The notes under the pieces are model-generated. The model made no database searches. It was given only the letters and a program-made list of their open reading frames with translations, and was not told where the DNA came from. The position numbers and the translations under genes are program-made. From Streptomyces sp. NBC_00442 (GTDB taxonomy: Bacteria > Actinomycetota > Actinomycetes > Streptomycetales > Streptomycetaceae), in assembly GCF_036014195.1 (NCBI RefSeq), contig NZ_CP107918.1:5642001-5706000 (forward strand): a DNA stretch of 64,000 bases, written 5' to 3'. The first letter of the stretch is position 1. The number at the start of each line of letters is the position of its first letter. Shown piece after piece: positions 26,121-35,822 of the stretch.

Positions 26121-27173
26121 TCACGGCCCGCCGTGCGGGCGCGCGCCGGAGGTCGAACCGCGTACGACCAGCTCCGGCATGAACACGAACTCGCTGTGCG
26201 GTGCGGGGGTGCCGCCCACCTCTTCGAGCAGGGCGCGGACCGCGGCCTGGCCCATCGCCGTCACCGGCTTGCGGATCGTGGTCAGCGGTGGGTCGGTGAA
26301 CGCTATCAACGGAGAGTCGTCGAATCCCACCACAGAGATGTCGCGCGGCACGTCGAGCCCCGCCTGGCGGGCGGCCCTGATCGCGCCGAGCGCCATCATG
26401 TCGCTGGCGCACACCACCGCGGTGCAGCCCTGGGCGATCAGCGCGGAGGCGGCCGCCTGGCCGCCCTCCAGGGTGTAGAGCGAGTGCTGGATCAGGGACT
26501 CGGCTTCGGTGAGGCTCAGACCGAGCCGGTCCTGCATGCCGGCCGTGAACCCCTCGATCTTGCGCAGGACCGGCACGAAGCGCTTGGGCCCCACCGCCAG
26601 GCCGATCCTGGTGTGACCGAGCGCCGCGAGATGCGTGACGGCGAGCCGCATCGCGGCCCGGTCGTCGGGGGAGATGAAGGGCGCCTGCACCTTGGGCGAG
26701 AAGCCGTCCACCAGGACGTACGGGACGCCCTGGGCGCGCAGCTGCTCGTAGCGCTCCATGTCGGCGGTGGTGTCCGCGTGCAGCCCGGAGACGAAGATGA
26801 TCCCGGAGACGCCCCGGTCCACCAGCATCTCGGTGAGCTCGTCCTCGGTGGAGCCGCCCGGGGTCTGGGTGGCGAGCACGGGCGTGTATCCCTGCCGGGT
26901 CAGCGACTGGCCGATGACCTGGGCGAGGGCGGGGAAGATCGGGTTCTCCAGCTCCGGCGTTATCAGGCCGACGAGCCCCGCGGAGCGGCGGCGCAGTCGT
27001 ACGGGCCGCTCGTAGCCCAGCACGTCGAGTGCGGCCAGGACGGATTCGCGGGTGCCCGCGGCCACACCGGGCTTGCCGTTGAGCACGCGGCTGACTGTGG
27101 CTTCGCTGACCCCCGCCTGGGCTGCGATGTCGGCGAGCCGTGCGGTCACGGGATTGGACTGTACCGGTCGCAC
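26121..27173 (-). CDS. malR: LacI-family maltose regulator (MalR/Reg1-type), first copy
   Basis: A 350-residue repressor. The LacI DNA-binding domain is LADIAAQAGVSEATVSRVLNG (about 12-32) followed by the hinge helix region. The periplasmic-binding-like core includes GLVGLITPELENPIFP, GYTPVLATQTPGG, and ISVVGFDDSPLIAFTDPPLTT. This strongly resembles Streptomyces MalR (Reg1), which represses maltose and amylase genes and is released by maltodextrins. The start is GTG at 27173, one base after the alpha-glucosidase stop, so it is an operon member. A paralogue (34225-35262) shares most of these blocks. It probably binds the CTTGCAG-type sites in 28780-29087. Confidence 0.92.
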   Translation of the reverse strand: MRPVQSNPVTARLADIAAQAGVSEATVSRVLNGKPGVAAGTRESVLAALDVLGYERPVRLRRRSAGLVGLITPELENPIFPALAQVIGQSLTRQGYTPVLATQTPGGSTEDELTEMLVDRGVSGIIFVSGLHADTTADMERYEQLRAQGVPYVLVDGFSPKVQAPFISPDDRAAMRLAVTHLAALGHTRIGLAVGPKRFVPVLRKIEGFTAGMQDRLGLSLTEAESLIQHSLYTLEGGQAAASALIAQGCTAVVCASDMMALGAIRAARQAGLDVPRDISVVGFDDSPLIAFTDPPLTTIRKPVTAMGQAAVRALLEEVGGTPAPHSEFVFMPELVVRGSTSGARPHGGP

Positions 27174-27174
27174 G

Positions 27175-28779
<1,605 letters not shown>

Positions 28780-29087
28780 ATGTGGTCCCCTTCGTATAAC
28801 CCTGCACCTGCGGGATCGGCTGAATCAGCGGGATCAACGCCGATGGCCCCTCGAAAGTAACAGCCGTGCAAGGTCTTGCGGAAGCCTTGCAGAGATCCCG
28901 CAGGTGCGTGTGGACCAGCGATACCGCCTTTGACAAGGCGCACAACGGCAACCGTGCGGACACGCTGATGTAACGATCGACCGGCCTTGCAGAAATTCTT
29001 CGCAAGCTCTTTCGGTCGTCTTTCATCCTTGTTACGTTCCTGGCGATCCGGCGCCGTGACGGAACGGCACCCAGTGAAGGAGTTCTC
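28780..29087. promoter_or_regulatory. 308-bp divergent control region between aglA-malR and malEFG, with MalR-type sites
   Basis: Three dyads stand out. TGCAAGG...CCTTGCA has arms at 28867-28873 and 28885-28891, and contains CTTGCGG and CTTGCAG. CTTGCAGAAATTCTTCGCAAG (28986-29006) is a second near-palindrome. GCTGAATCAGC (28819-28829) is an 11-bp palindrome nearer aglA. CTTGCAG-type repeats are what I recall for the Streptomyces maltose repressor. GAAGGAG at 29076-29082 is the malE ribosome site. On the minus strand a TTATAC-like -10 lies near 28795 before aglA. Exact transcription starts cannot be placed by eye. Confidence 0.65.
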
Positions 29088-30362
29088 ATGCGACGTGGCA
29101 TAGCGGCCACCGCTATCGCGGCGACCCTCGCGCTCGCGGCGACGGCCTGCGGCGGCAGCGACAGCGATGGCGGCACGGCGGACGGGCCGGTCACCATCAC
29201 CTGGTGGGACACCTCGAACGCCACGAACGAGGCACCCACGTACCAGGCGCTGGTCACGGAGTTCGAGAAGGCGAACCCGAAGATCAAGGTCAAGTACGTC
29301 AACGTCCCCTTCGACCAGGCGCAGAACAAGTTCGACACCGCCGCGGGCGCCAAGGGCGCCCCGGACGTGCTGCGCGCCGAGGTCGGCTGGACGCCCGCGT
29401 TCGCGAAGAAGGGCTACTTCGTGCCGCTCGACGGCACCGAGGCCCTCGCCGACCAGGCCAAGTTCCGGCCCAACCTGATCAAGCAGGCCCAGTTCCAGGG
29501 CAAGACCTACGGCGTCCCGCTGGTCACCGACACCCTCGCCCTCGTCTACAACAAGGCCCTGTTCGCCCAGGCCGGCATCACCAAGGCCCCCGCCACCTGG
29601 GACGAGCTGAAGGCGGACGCCGCGCTCGTCAAGGAGAAGGCCGGCGTCGACGGCTACTGGGGCTCCACCGCCGGCTACTACGCCCAGCCGTTCCTGTACG
29701 GCGAGGGCACCGACACGGTCGACACCGCCGGCAAGAAGGTCACCATCGCAAGTGCCCCCGCCGTCAAGGGACTTGAGACCTGGAAGGGCCTGTTCGACGG
29801 TCCCGGCCTGCACAAGGCGGACGTCACCGCCGACGCGTACGCCCACATCCAGGACGCCTTCGTGAACGGCAAGGTCGCAGCGATCGTGCAGGGCCCGTGG
29901 GAGATCACCAACTTCTACAAGGGCGCCGCCTTCAAGGACAAGGCCAACCTCGGCATCGCCACCGTCCCGGCCGGCTCCACCGGCAAGGCCGGCGCCCCGA
30001 CCGGCGGCCACAACCTGTCCGTGTACGCGGGCTCCGACAAGGCGCACGCGGCCGCCGCCATGACGTTCGTCAACTTCATGACCTCGGCCAAGAGCCAGGA
30101 GACCATCGCGCTGAAGAACTCCACGCTGCCCACCCGCGAGGACGCCTACACCGCGCAGGTCAAGGCGGACCCGGGCATCGCCGGCTTCCAGGGCGTGCTC
30201 CCCGCCGCCCAGCCGCGGCCCGAGCTGCCCGAGTACAGCTCGCTGTGGACCCCGATGGACACCACCCTGCCGAAGGCCGCGGACGGCAAGGAGTCCGTCG
30301 CCGACGCCGCCAAGAGCCTTCAGCAGGACATGGCCAAGCTGGTTCCCGACTTCACCAAGTGA
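29088..30362 (+). CDS. malE: Maltose/maltodextrin-binding lipoprotein of ABC importer
   Basis: A 424-residue solute-binding protein. The signal peptide ends in the lipobox LAATAC (Cys near 21), so it is a lipoprotein on the outer face of the membrane. The mature protein starts with a Ser/Asp/Gly linker and shows the family-1 solute-binding fold, with TITWWDTSNATNEAPTYQ, FVNGKVAAIVQGPWEITNF and VNFMTSAKSQETIAL. It delivers maltodextrins to MalF-MalG; the ATPase is probably a shared MsiK-type subunit encoded elsewhere, as is known for Streptomyces. It is the first gene of malEFG with a good ribosome site and lies downstream of MalR-type operators. Confidence 0.93.
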   Translation: MRRGIAATAIAATLALAATACGGSDSDGGTADGPVTITWWDTSNATNEAPTYQALVTEFEKANPKIKVKYVNVPFDQAQNKFDTAAGAKGAPDVLRAEVGWTPAFAKKGYFVPLDGTEALADQAKFRPNLIKQAQFQGKTYGVPLVTDTLALVYNKALFAQAGITKAPATWDELKADAALVKEKAGVDGYWGSTAGYYAQPFLYGEGTDTVDTAGKKVTIASAPAVKGLETWKGLFDGPGLHKADVTADAYAHIQDAFVNGKVAAIVQGPWEITNFYKGAAFKDKANLGIATVPAGSTGKAGAPTGGHNLSVYAGSDKAHAAAAMTFVNFMTSAKSQETIALKNSTLPTREDAYTAQVKADPGIAGFQGVLPAAQPRPELPEYSSLWTPMDTTLPKAADGKESVADAAKSLQQDMAKLVPDFTK

Positions 30363-30443
30363 GCCCCGCCGCCGGGCCGTTCCCCACCCGGGGGCGGCCC
30401 GGCGGCACGCACGTCCGCCGAACTTCCCGGAAAAGGTGTCGAG

Positions 30444-31436
30444 ATGACCGTTGCCGTCGATGGCGCGGCCCCCACGAGCGCGGCCACGGCGCGCCCGGGG
30501 CCGCGGGAGCGCCTCAGGCGGTCCTGGCAGAAGCACTGGTACGCGTACGCGATGGTCGCGCCGATCGTCGTCGTCCTCGGCGTCCTGGTGCTCTATCCGC
30601 TCGTCCAGGGCGTCTACTACACGCTCACCGACGCCAACAGCCTCAACTCGGCGCGCACCATCGGCGCCAACCACATCGCGGGCACCTACGAGTTCGTCGG
30701 CCTGCACAACTACGCGGACATCCTGTGGGGGCCGACCGCCTGGGACCGGTTCTGGTCGCACTTCATCTGGACGGTGGTGTGGACCGTCGCCTGTGTGACC
30801 CTGCACTACGTCATCGGGCTCTCGCTCGCCCTGCTGCTCAACCAGAAGCTGCGCGGCCGCACCTTCTACCGGATGATGCTGATCCTGCCGTGGGCGGTGC
30901 CCACCTTCGTCACCGTCTTCTCCTGGCGCCTGATGCTCAGCGACTCCGGCATCGTGAACACCGTGCTCGGCACGCTCCACCTGCCGCAGCCCGAGTGGCT
31001 CGAACAGCCGCACTTCCAGCAGCTCGCCGCGATCCTCGTCAACACCTGGGTCGGCGTCCCCTTCATGATGGTGTCGCTGCTCGGCGGGCTCCAGACGATC
31101 CCCGCGGAGCTGTACGAGGCCGCCGAGATGGACGGCGCGAGTCCCTGGCAGCGCTTCCGCCACGTCACGCTGCCGGGCCTGCGTCCCGTGAGCGCCACCG
31201 TCGTGCTGCTCGGCATCATCTGGACGTTCAACCAGTTCGTGATCATCTTCCTGCTCTTCGGCAACGGCGGCGCCCCCGACGCCCAGATCCTCGTCACCTG
31301 GGCCTACCGGCTCGGCTTCGGACAGCAGCCCCGCGAATTCGCGCAGTCCGCCACCTACGGCGTGCTGCTGCTCTCCATCCTGATCGTCTTCTCCTCCCTC
31401 TACCGTCGCTGGCTGGCCCGCAATGAACAGGTCTGA
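30444..31436 (+). CDS. malF: Maltodextrin ABC transporter permease
   Basis: A 330-residue permease with six or so helices, and the ABC coupling loop EAAEMDGASPWQRFRHVTLPGL (EAA motif) near residue 225. The N-terminal 35 residues are cytoplasmic and Arg/Pro-rich. It lacks the large periplasmic loop of enteric MalF, as in Gram-positive relatives. AAAGG precedes the ATG at 30444. It overlaps malG by 14 bp and is transcribed with malE. Confidence 0.92.
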   Translation: MTVAVDGAAPTSAATARPGPRERLRRSWQKHWYAYAMVAPIVVVLGVLVLYPLVQGVYYTLTDANSLNSARTIGANHIAGTYEFVGLHNYADILWGPTAWDRFWSHFIWTVVWTVACVTLHYVIGLSLALLLNQKLRGRTFYRMMLILPWAVPTFVTVFSWRLMLSDSGIVNTVLGTLHLPQPEWLEQPHFQQLAAILVNTWVGVPFMMVSLLGGLQTIPAELYEAAEMDGASPWQRFRHVTLPGLRPVSATVVLLGIIWTFNQFVIIFLLFGNGGAPDAQILVTWAYRLGFGQQPREFAQSATYGVLLLSILIVFSSLYRRWLARNEQV

Positions 31437-32295
31437 TGCCCCCATGACCACCAAGGTCGTCTCCCGGGACCACGGCCGGCGCCGCACCGCGGTCCTGTCG
31501 CACCTCGCGCTGTGCCTCGCCAGTCTCGTCGCGCTCTTCCCGATCGTGTGGCTCGTCTTCGTCTCGCTCGGCCCCGACAAGGACGACTACCTGCACCCGG
31601 GCCGCATCTGGTCCAAGCTGTCCCTCTCCAACTACGCGTTCGTCACCGAGCACACCAAGTTCTTCACCTGGCTCGGCAACACCGCCTTGATCGCCGTGCT
31701 GACCTGCGTCATCGGCGTGATGTTCGCGGCGACCACCGGCTACGCGGTCTCCCGGATGCGCTTTCCCGGCTACAAGAAGCTGATGTGGGTGCTGCTCGTC
31801 ACCCAGATGTTCCCGATCGCCGTGCTGATCGTGCCGATGTACCAGATCCTCGGCGACCTCGGCCTCATCGACACCTACGGCGGCCTGATCCTCGTGTACT
31901 GCTCCACCGCGGTGCCGTACTGCGCGTGGATGCTCAAGGGCTACTTCGACACCATCCCGGTCGAGATCGACGAGGCGGGCCGCGTCGACGGGCTCAGCCC
32001 GTTCGGCACCTTCTTCCGGCTGATCCTGCCGCTCGCCCGGCCGGGCCTCGCCGTCGCCGCGTTCTACACCTGCCTCACCGCGTGGGGCGAGGTGGCGTTC
32101 GCCTCCACCTTCATGCTCGACGACAGCAAGTACACGCTCGCCGTGGGCCTTTCCAGCTTCGTCAGCGAGCACGACTCCCAGTGGAACTACATGGCCGCCA
32201 CCGCCGTGCTCATCGCCATCCCGGTCTCCGTCATCTTCTACCTGGTGCAGAAGCACCTCGTCACCGGCATGACCGCAGGCGCCACCAAGGGCTGA
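31423..32295 (+). CDS. malG: Maltodextrin ABC transporter permease
   Basis: A 290-residue permease with six helices and the EAA coupling loop DEAGRVDGLSPFGTFFRLIL near residue 185, followed by LARPGLAVAAFYTCL. It pairs with MalF. ATG at 31423 overlaps the malF end by 14 bp; an in-frame ATG at 31444 is the alternative, and neither has a clear ribosome site, which suggests translational coupling. A MITE-like hairpin follows 36 bp after the stop codon, before the second alpha-glucosidase. Confidence 0.92.
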   Translation: MNRSDAPMTTKVVSRDHGRRRTAVLSHLALCLASLVALFPIVWLVFVSLGPDKDDYLHPGRIWSKLSLSNYAFVTEHTKFFTWLGNTALIAVLTCVIGVMFAATTGYAVSRMRFPGYKKLMWVLLVTQMFPIAVLIVPMYQILGDLGLIDTYGGLILVYCSTAVPYCAWMLKGYFDTIPVEIDEAGRVDGLSPFGTFFRLILPLARPGLAVAAFYTCLTAWGEVAFASTFMLDDSKYTLAVGLSSFVSEHDSQWNYMAATAVLIAIPVSVIFYLVQKHLVTGMTAGATKG

Positions 32296-32331
32296 GCCGG
32301 GCTCCGCCCCGGCTCCGCAAGCACCAGGTAT

Positions 32332-32500
32332 CTAGGGGGTGTCTGGTGGATCAGGGCCGGGGGCGCGACGCCTGGCACGGCACCTCGCGGCGTTGCCGAA
32401 ACGCCCCGATAGCTCCGCTATCACGACGTTCCGGCGCCTTGCGATGCACCGCACCAGACGCCGCGCCCTGACCGACCCTGATCCACCAGACACCCCCTAG
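32332..32500. mobile_element. 169-bp MITE-like long hairpin with CTAG ends
   Basis: The 25-base ends are perfect inverted repeats (CTAGGGGGTGTCTGGTGGAT and its continuation at the left, and its complement up to 32500). Internally the two halves continue to pair imperfectly all the way to the centre, GATAGC-TCC-GCTATC (32408-32422). The outer CTAG may be a 4-bp target duplication or part of the end. There is no reading frame for a transposase. A non-autonomous element mobilised by an IS elsewhere is the likeliest reading; family unknown. Confidence 0.75.
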
Positions 32501-32533
32501 GGGGCCCGTGCTCCCAGACCCCGTTAGGACGAC

Positions 32534-34228
32534 ATGCCCCAGCACATCGCTGCCCCCCGCCCCCAGACCACCAGCACCCAGTGGTGGCGGGACGCCGTGA
32601 TCTACCAGGTCTATCCGCGCAGCTTCGCCGACGGGAACGGCGACGGCATGGGCGACCTCGACGGCGTGCGCGCCCGGCTGCCCTACCTGCGCGACCTCGG
32701 CGTCGACGCCGTCTGGCTCTCGCCGTTCTACGCCTCGCCGCAGGCCGACGCCGGATACGACGTCGCCGACTACCGGGCCATCGACCCGATGTTCGGCACC
32801 CTGCACGACGCCGACGCGCTGATCCGCGACGCCCACGAGCTGGGCCTGCGCATCATCGTGGACCTCGTGCCCAACCATTCCTCCGACCAGCACGAGTGGT
32901 TCAAGCGGGCCCTCGCGGAAGGCCCGGGTTCACCCCTGCGGGCCCGCTACCACTTCCGGCCCGGCAAGGGCGAGGACGGTCAACTCCCGCCCAACGACTG
33001 GGAGTCCATCTTTGGCGGGCCCGCCTGGACCCGTACCGAGGCGCCGTCAGGCGATGGGGGCACCTCCCAGCCGGAGGCTGGGGGAGAGTGGTACCTGCAC
33101 CTCTTCGCCCCCGAGCAGCCCGACCTCAACTGGGACCACCCCGCGGTCGCCGACGAGTTCCGCTCCATCCTGCGCTTCTGGCTCGACATGGGCGTCGACG
33201 GCTTCCGCATCGACGTCGCCCACGGCCTCGTCAAGGCGCCGGGCCTGCCCGACATCGGCGGCCACGACCAGCTCAAGCTGCTCGGCCACGACGCCATGCC
33301 GTTCTTCGACCAGGACGGCGTGCACGAGATCTACCGCTCGTGGCGCACCATCCTGGACGAGTACGACGGCGAGCGCATAGCCGTCGCCGAGGCGTGGACC
33401 CCCACGGTCGAGCGGACCGCGAACTACGTACGCCCCGACGAACTGCACCAGGCCTTCAACTTCCAGTACCTGGGCGCCCCTTGGGACGCGAAGGCGCTGC
33501 GCGACGTCATCGACGTGTCGCTCGCCGCGATGCGGCCGGTCGGCGCCCCCGCCACCTGGGTCCTGTCCAACCACGACGTGACCCGGCACGCCACCCGCTT
33601 CGCCAACCCGCCGGGCCTCGGCACCCAGCTGCGCACCCCGGGCGACCGCGAACTCGGGCTGCGCCGGGCCCGCGCGGCCACCCTCCTCATGCTGGCCCTG
33701 CCGGGCTCGGCCTACGTCTACCAGGGCGAGGAGCTGGGCCTTCCCGACGTCACCGACCTGCCCGACGAGGTGCGCCAGGACCCGTCGTTCCTGCGCGCGG
33801 CCGGCCAGGACGGGTTCCGCGACGGCTGCCGCGTCCCCATCCCGTGGACCGTCGAGGGCACCTCGTACGGCTTCGGCAGCGGCTGCAGCTGGCTCCCGCA
33901 GCCCGACACCTGGGGCGGCCTCAGCGTCGAGGCGCAGACCGGCGACGCGGACTCCACCCTTGAGCTGTACCGCCGGGCCATCGCGGCCCGCCGCGCCCAC
34001 CCGGGCCTCGGCGCCGGGAGCGACGTCGAGTGGCTGGAGGCGCCCGACGGCGTGCTCGCCTTCGCCCGCGAGGGCTTCGTGTGCACGGTCAACCTCACCG
34101 GACGCCTCGTATCGCTGCCGGTGCCCGGCCGGGTCGTCCTGGCCAGCGGCCCCTTCACGGTGGACGCCGCGGTGGACGGCGACCACGTCGAGCTCCCCGG
34201 TGACACGACGGTGTGGTGGACGGTGTGA
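32534..34228 (+). CDS. GH13 alpha-glucosidase, second copy, with in-frame repeat insertion
   Basis: A 564-residue cytoplasmic alpha-glucosidase, a paralogue of the one at 27175-28779. Shared motifs: WWRDAVIYQVYPRSFADGNG, LVPNHSSDQH, GFRIDVAHGLVK (nucleophile), IAVAEAWTP (acid/base) and WVLSNHDVTRH. Between WTR and WYLHLF it has about 13 more residues than its paralogue (including GDGGTSQPEAGG), encoded by a palindromic repeat at 33056-33088. It also has an extra PPGLGTQLRTPGDRELG segment near residue 360. AGGA precedes the ATG at 32534. It lies after malG and the hairpin element and overlaps the second regulator gene. Confidence 0.93.
   Translation: MPQHIAAPRPQTTSTQWWRDAVIYQVYPRSFADGNGDGMGDLDGVRARLPYLRDLGVDAVWLSPFYASPQADAGYDVADYRAIDPMFGTLHDADALIRDAHELGLRIIVDLVPNHSSDQHEWFKRALAEGPGSPLRARYHFRPGKGEDGQLPPNDWESIFGGPAWTRTEAPSGDGGTSQPEAGGEWYLHLFAPEQPDLNWDHPAVADEFRSILRFWLDMGVDGFRIDVAHGLVKAPGLPDIGGHDQLKLLGHDAMPFFDQDGVHEIYRSWRTILDEYDGERIAVAEAWTPTVERTANYVRPDELHQAFNFQYLGAPWDAKALRDVIDVSLAAMRPVGAPATWVLSNHDVTRHATRFANPPGLGTQLRTPGDRELGLRRARAATLLMLALPGSAYVYQGEELGLPDVTDLPDEVRQDPSFLRAAGQDGFRDGCRVPIPWTVEGTSYGFGSGCSWLPQPDTWGGLSVEAQTGDADSTLELYRRAIAARRAHPGLGAGSDVEWLEAPDGVLAFAREGFVCTVNLTGRLVSLPVPGRVVLASGPFTVDAAVDGDHVELPGDTTVWWTV
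33056..33088 (+). repeat. Palindromic repeat inside the alpha-glucosidase coding frame
   Basis: GGGGGCACCTCCCAGCCGGA then GGCTGGGGGAG forms a stem (CTCCCAGCC against GGCTGGG-GAG) typical of short palindromes scattered in Streptomyces genomes as I recall them. Here it lies in frame, adding residues near GDGGTSQPEAGG without a stop or frameshift. The paralogue lacks it. Confidence 0.85.
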
Positions 34229-35262
34229 GCCATGCCGCGCAGCCGGGCGGCCCGCGCCTCGCCGACATCGCGGCCCAGGCCGCGGTCAGCGAGGCCACCG
34301 TCAGCCGTGTGCTCAACGGGAAGCCCGGGGTCGCCGATGCCACCCGGCAGCGGGTGCTCGCCGCCCTCGACGTCCTGGGCCGCGAGCGCCCGGCCCGGCT
34401 GCGCCGGCGCAGCGAAGGGCTGATCGGTCTGGTCACCCCGGAGCTGACCAACCCGATCTTCCCCGCCTTCGCCCAGGCGGTGGAGCAGGTCCTCGCCGGC
34501 CACGGCTACACCCCCGTCCTGTGCACCCAACTGCCGGGCGGGGCAACGGAGGACGAGCTGGTCGAGCAGCTGGAGGAGCGCGGCGTCAACGGCATCGTGT
34601 TCCTTTCAGGACTGCACGCCGACACCTCCACCGACCCGGCCCGCTATCTGGCCCTGGCCGAACGGGGCATCCCCTACGTCCTGGTCAACGGCTACAACGA
34701 AGCGCTGCGCGGCCCGTTCGTCTCGCCCGACGACCACGCGGCGATGCGGATGGCGGTGGGCCACCTCGCCGACCTCGGGCACACCCGGATCGGCCTCGCG
34801 ATCGGACCGCTGCGGTACGTGCCCTCCCGCCGCAAGTGCGAGGGGTTCACGGCCGCGCTGGGCCAGCGGCTCGGCCTGCGCGAACCGGAGGCGGCGGCCT
34901 GGATCCGGCCCACCCTCTACAGCGTGGAGGGCGGCCAGGTGGCGGCGGGCGCCCTGCTCGACCAGGGCTGCACCGGCATCGTCTGCGGCAGCGACATGAT
35001 GGCGCTCGGCGTGGTGCGCGCCGCGCGCGAACGCGGCCTGACGGTGCCGGGCGACGTCTCGGTGGTCGGCTTCGACGACTCCCAGCTCATCGCCTTCACC
35101 GACCCGCCCCTGACCACGGTCCGCCAGCCCGTCCAGGCCATGGCCACGGCCGCCGTCTCGGCCCTCCTGGAGGAAATCGCCGGAACCCCGGTCCAACGCA
35201 CGGAGTTCGTCTTCCAGCCGGAGCTGGTCGTGCGGGCATCGACGGCGCGCGTACGGAAGTGA
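34225..35262 (+). CDS. LacI-family maltose regulator, second MalR-type copy
   Basis: A 345-residue LacI-type repressor. The helix-turn-helix LADIAAQAAVSEATVSRVLNG differs at only one position from that of the first copy over this stretch, so both may bind the same operators. The core has GLIGLVTPELTNPIFP, GYTPVLCTQLPGG and VSVVGFDDSQLIAFTDPPLTT, again parallel to the first copy. The effector-domain residues around FVSPDDHAAMRMA versus FISPDDRAAMRLA differ. The start is GTG at 34225, overlapping the alpha-glucosidase stop (GTGTGA); GTGs at 34213 and 34216 are alternatives. It is translationally coupled. Confidence 0.9.
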   Translation: MSHAAQPGGPRLADIAAQAAVSEATVSRVLNGKPGVADATRQRVLAALDVLGRERPARLRRRSEGLIGLVTPELTNPIFPAFAQAVEQVLAGHGYTPVLCTQLPGGATEDELVEQLEERGVNGIVFLSGLHADTSTDPARYLALAERGIPYVLVNGYNEALRGPFVSPDDHAAMRMAVGHLADLGHTRIGLAIGPLRYVPSRRKCEGFTAALGQRLGLREPEAAAWIRPTLYSVEGGQVAAGALLDQGCTGIVCGSDMMALGVVRAARERGLTVPGDVSVVGFDDSQLIAFTDPPLTTVRQPVQAMATAAVSALLEEIAGTPVQRTEFVFQPELVVRASTARVRK

Positions 35263-35284
35263 GCGGGAGCGGCCCGGCCGGTAC

Positions 35285-35662
35285 TCACCGGATGAGGACG
35301 CTCCCGCCCTCCGTCTCCAGGGCCCGGCGGCCGGCTGCGACGAAGTTGTCCAGCTTGCTCCGTACGTGGTGCAGGAGCTCGGGGCCGGCGGGCTGCCGCA
35401 GAGCGGAGACGAAGGATTCGCTCCCGGCCCGCAGTCGTACGCACTCCGCCACGAAATCGGCGACGTCGTCCCCCTCGATGTAGAGGTCCTCGCTCGCGCG
35501 TCGAGGCAGGAAGCGGGCGCCCGAAGCCTGGGCGGCCTCCGATCCCCATACGGTGGTGCGCCGGCGCTCCGGGCCGCCCAGGTCCCGCCCACAGGGCGGG
35601 TCGTCCAGCAGCGTCCGCCTTCCGTCGGCTCTCCTCCTGTACGTGTGCACCAGCAGGCTCAT
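35285..35662 (-). CDS. Hypothetical small protein
   Basis: A 125-residue protein with no recognised domain. It begins MSLLVHTYRRRADGRRTLLDD and has a hydrophilic, Arg-rich first half, then a helical second half with EGDDVADFVAECVRLRAGSESF and HHVRSKLDNFVAAG. A G-rich ribosome site (GGGGGGG) precedes the ATG at 35662. No signal or membrane segment is apparent. It converges on the second malR gene. It might be an immunity or regulatory protein, but nothing in the sequence proves that. Confidence 0.55.
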   Translation of the reverse strand: MSLLVHTYRRRADGRRTLLDDPPCGRDLGGPERRRTTVWGSEAAQASGARFLPRRASEDLYIEGDDVADFVAECVRLRAGSESFVSALRQPAGPELLHHVRSKLDNFVAAGRRALETEGGSVLIR

Positions 35663-35770
35663 CCCGGCCCCCCCTCGTCACCGAGCTGTACATCCTGGCC
35701 TCCGCGGCGGACAGCAATCGAGGTCGAGCACCACAGGGCATCCGTGTCCTCACGGGCGCGCGGTCCTCGT

Positions 35771-35822
35771 GGTCACCGGGCGTGGTCACCGGGCGTGGCC
35801 ACTGCGCGTGTTCACTGCGCGC
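35771..35822. repeat. 13-bp tandem repeat running through the SDR stop codon
   Basis: Two identical units GGTCACCGGGCGT (35771-35783, 35784-35796) are followed by two variants GGCCACTGCGCGT and GTTCACTGCGCGC. The last unit spans the SDR stop codon (35812-35814). Confidence 0.8.
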
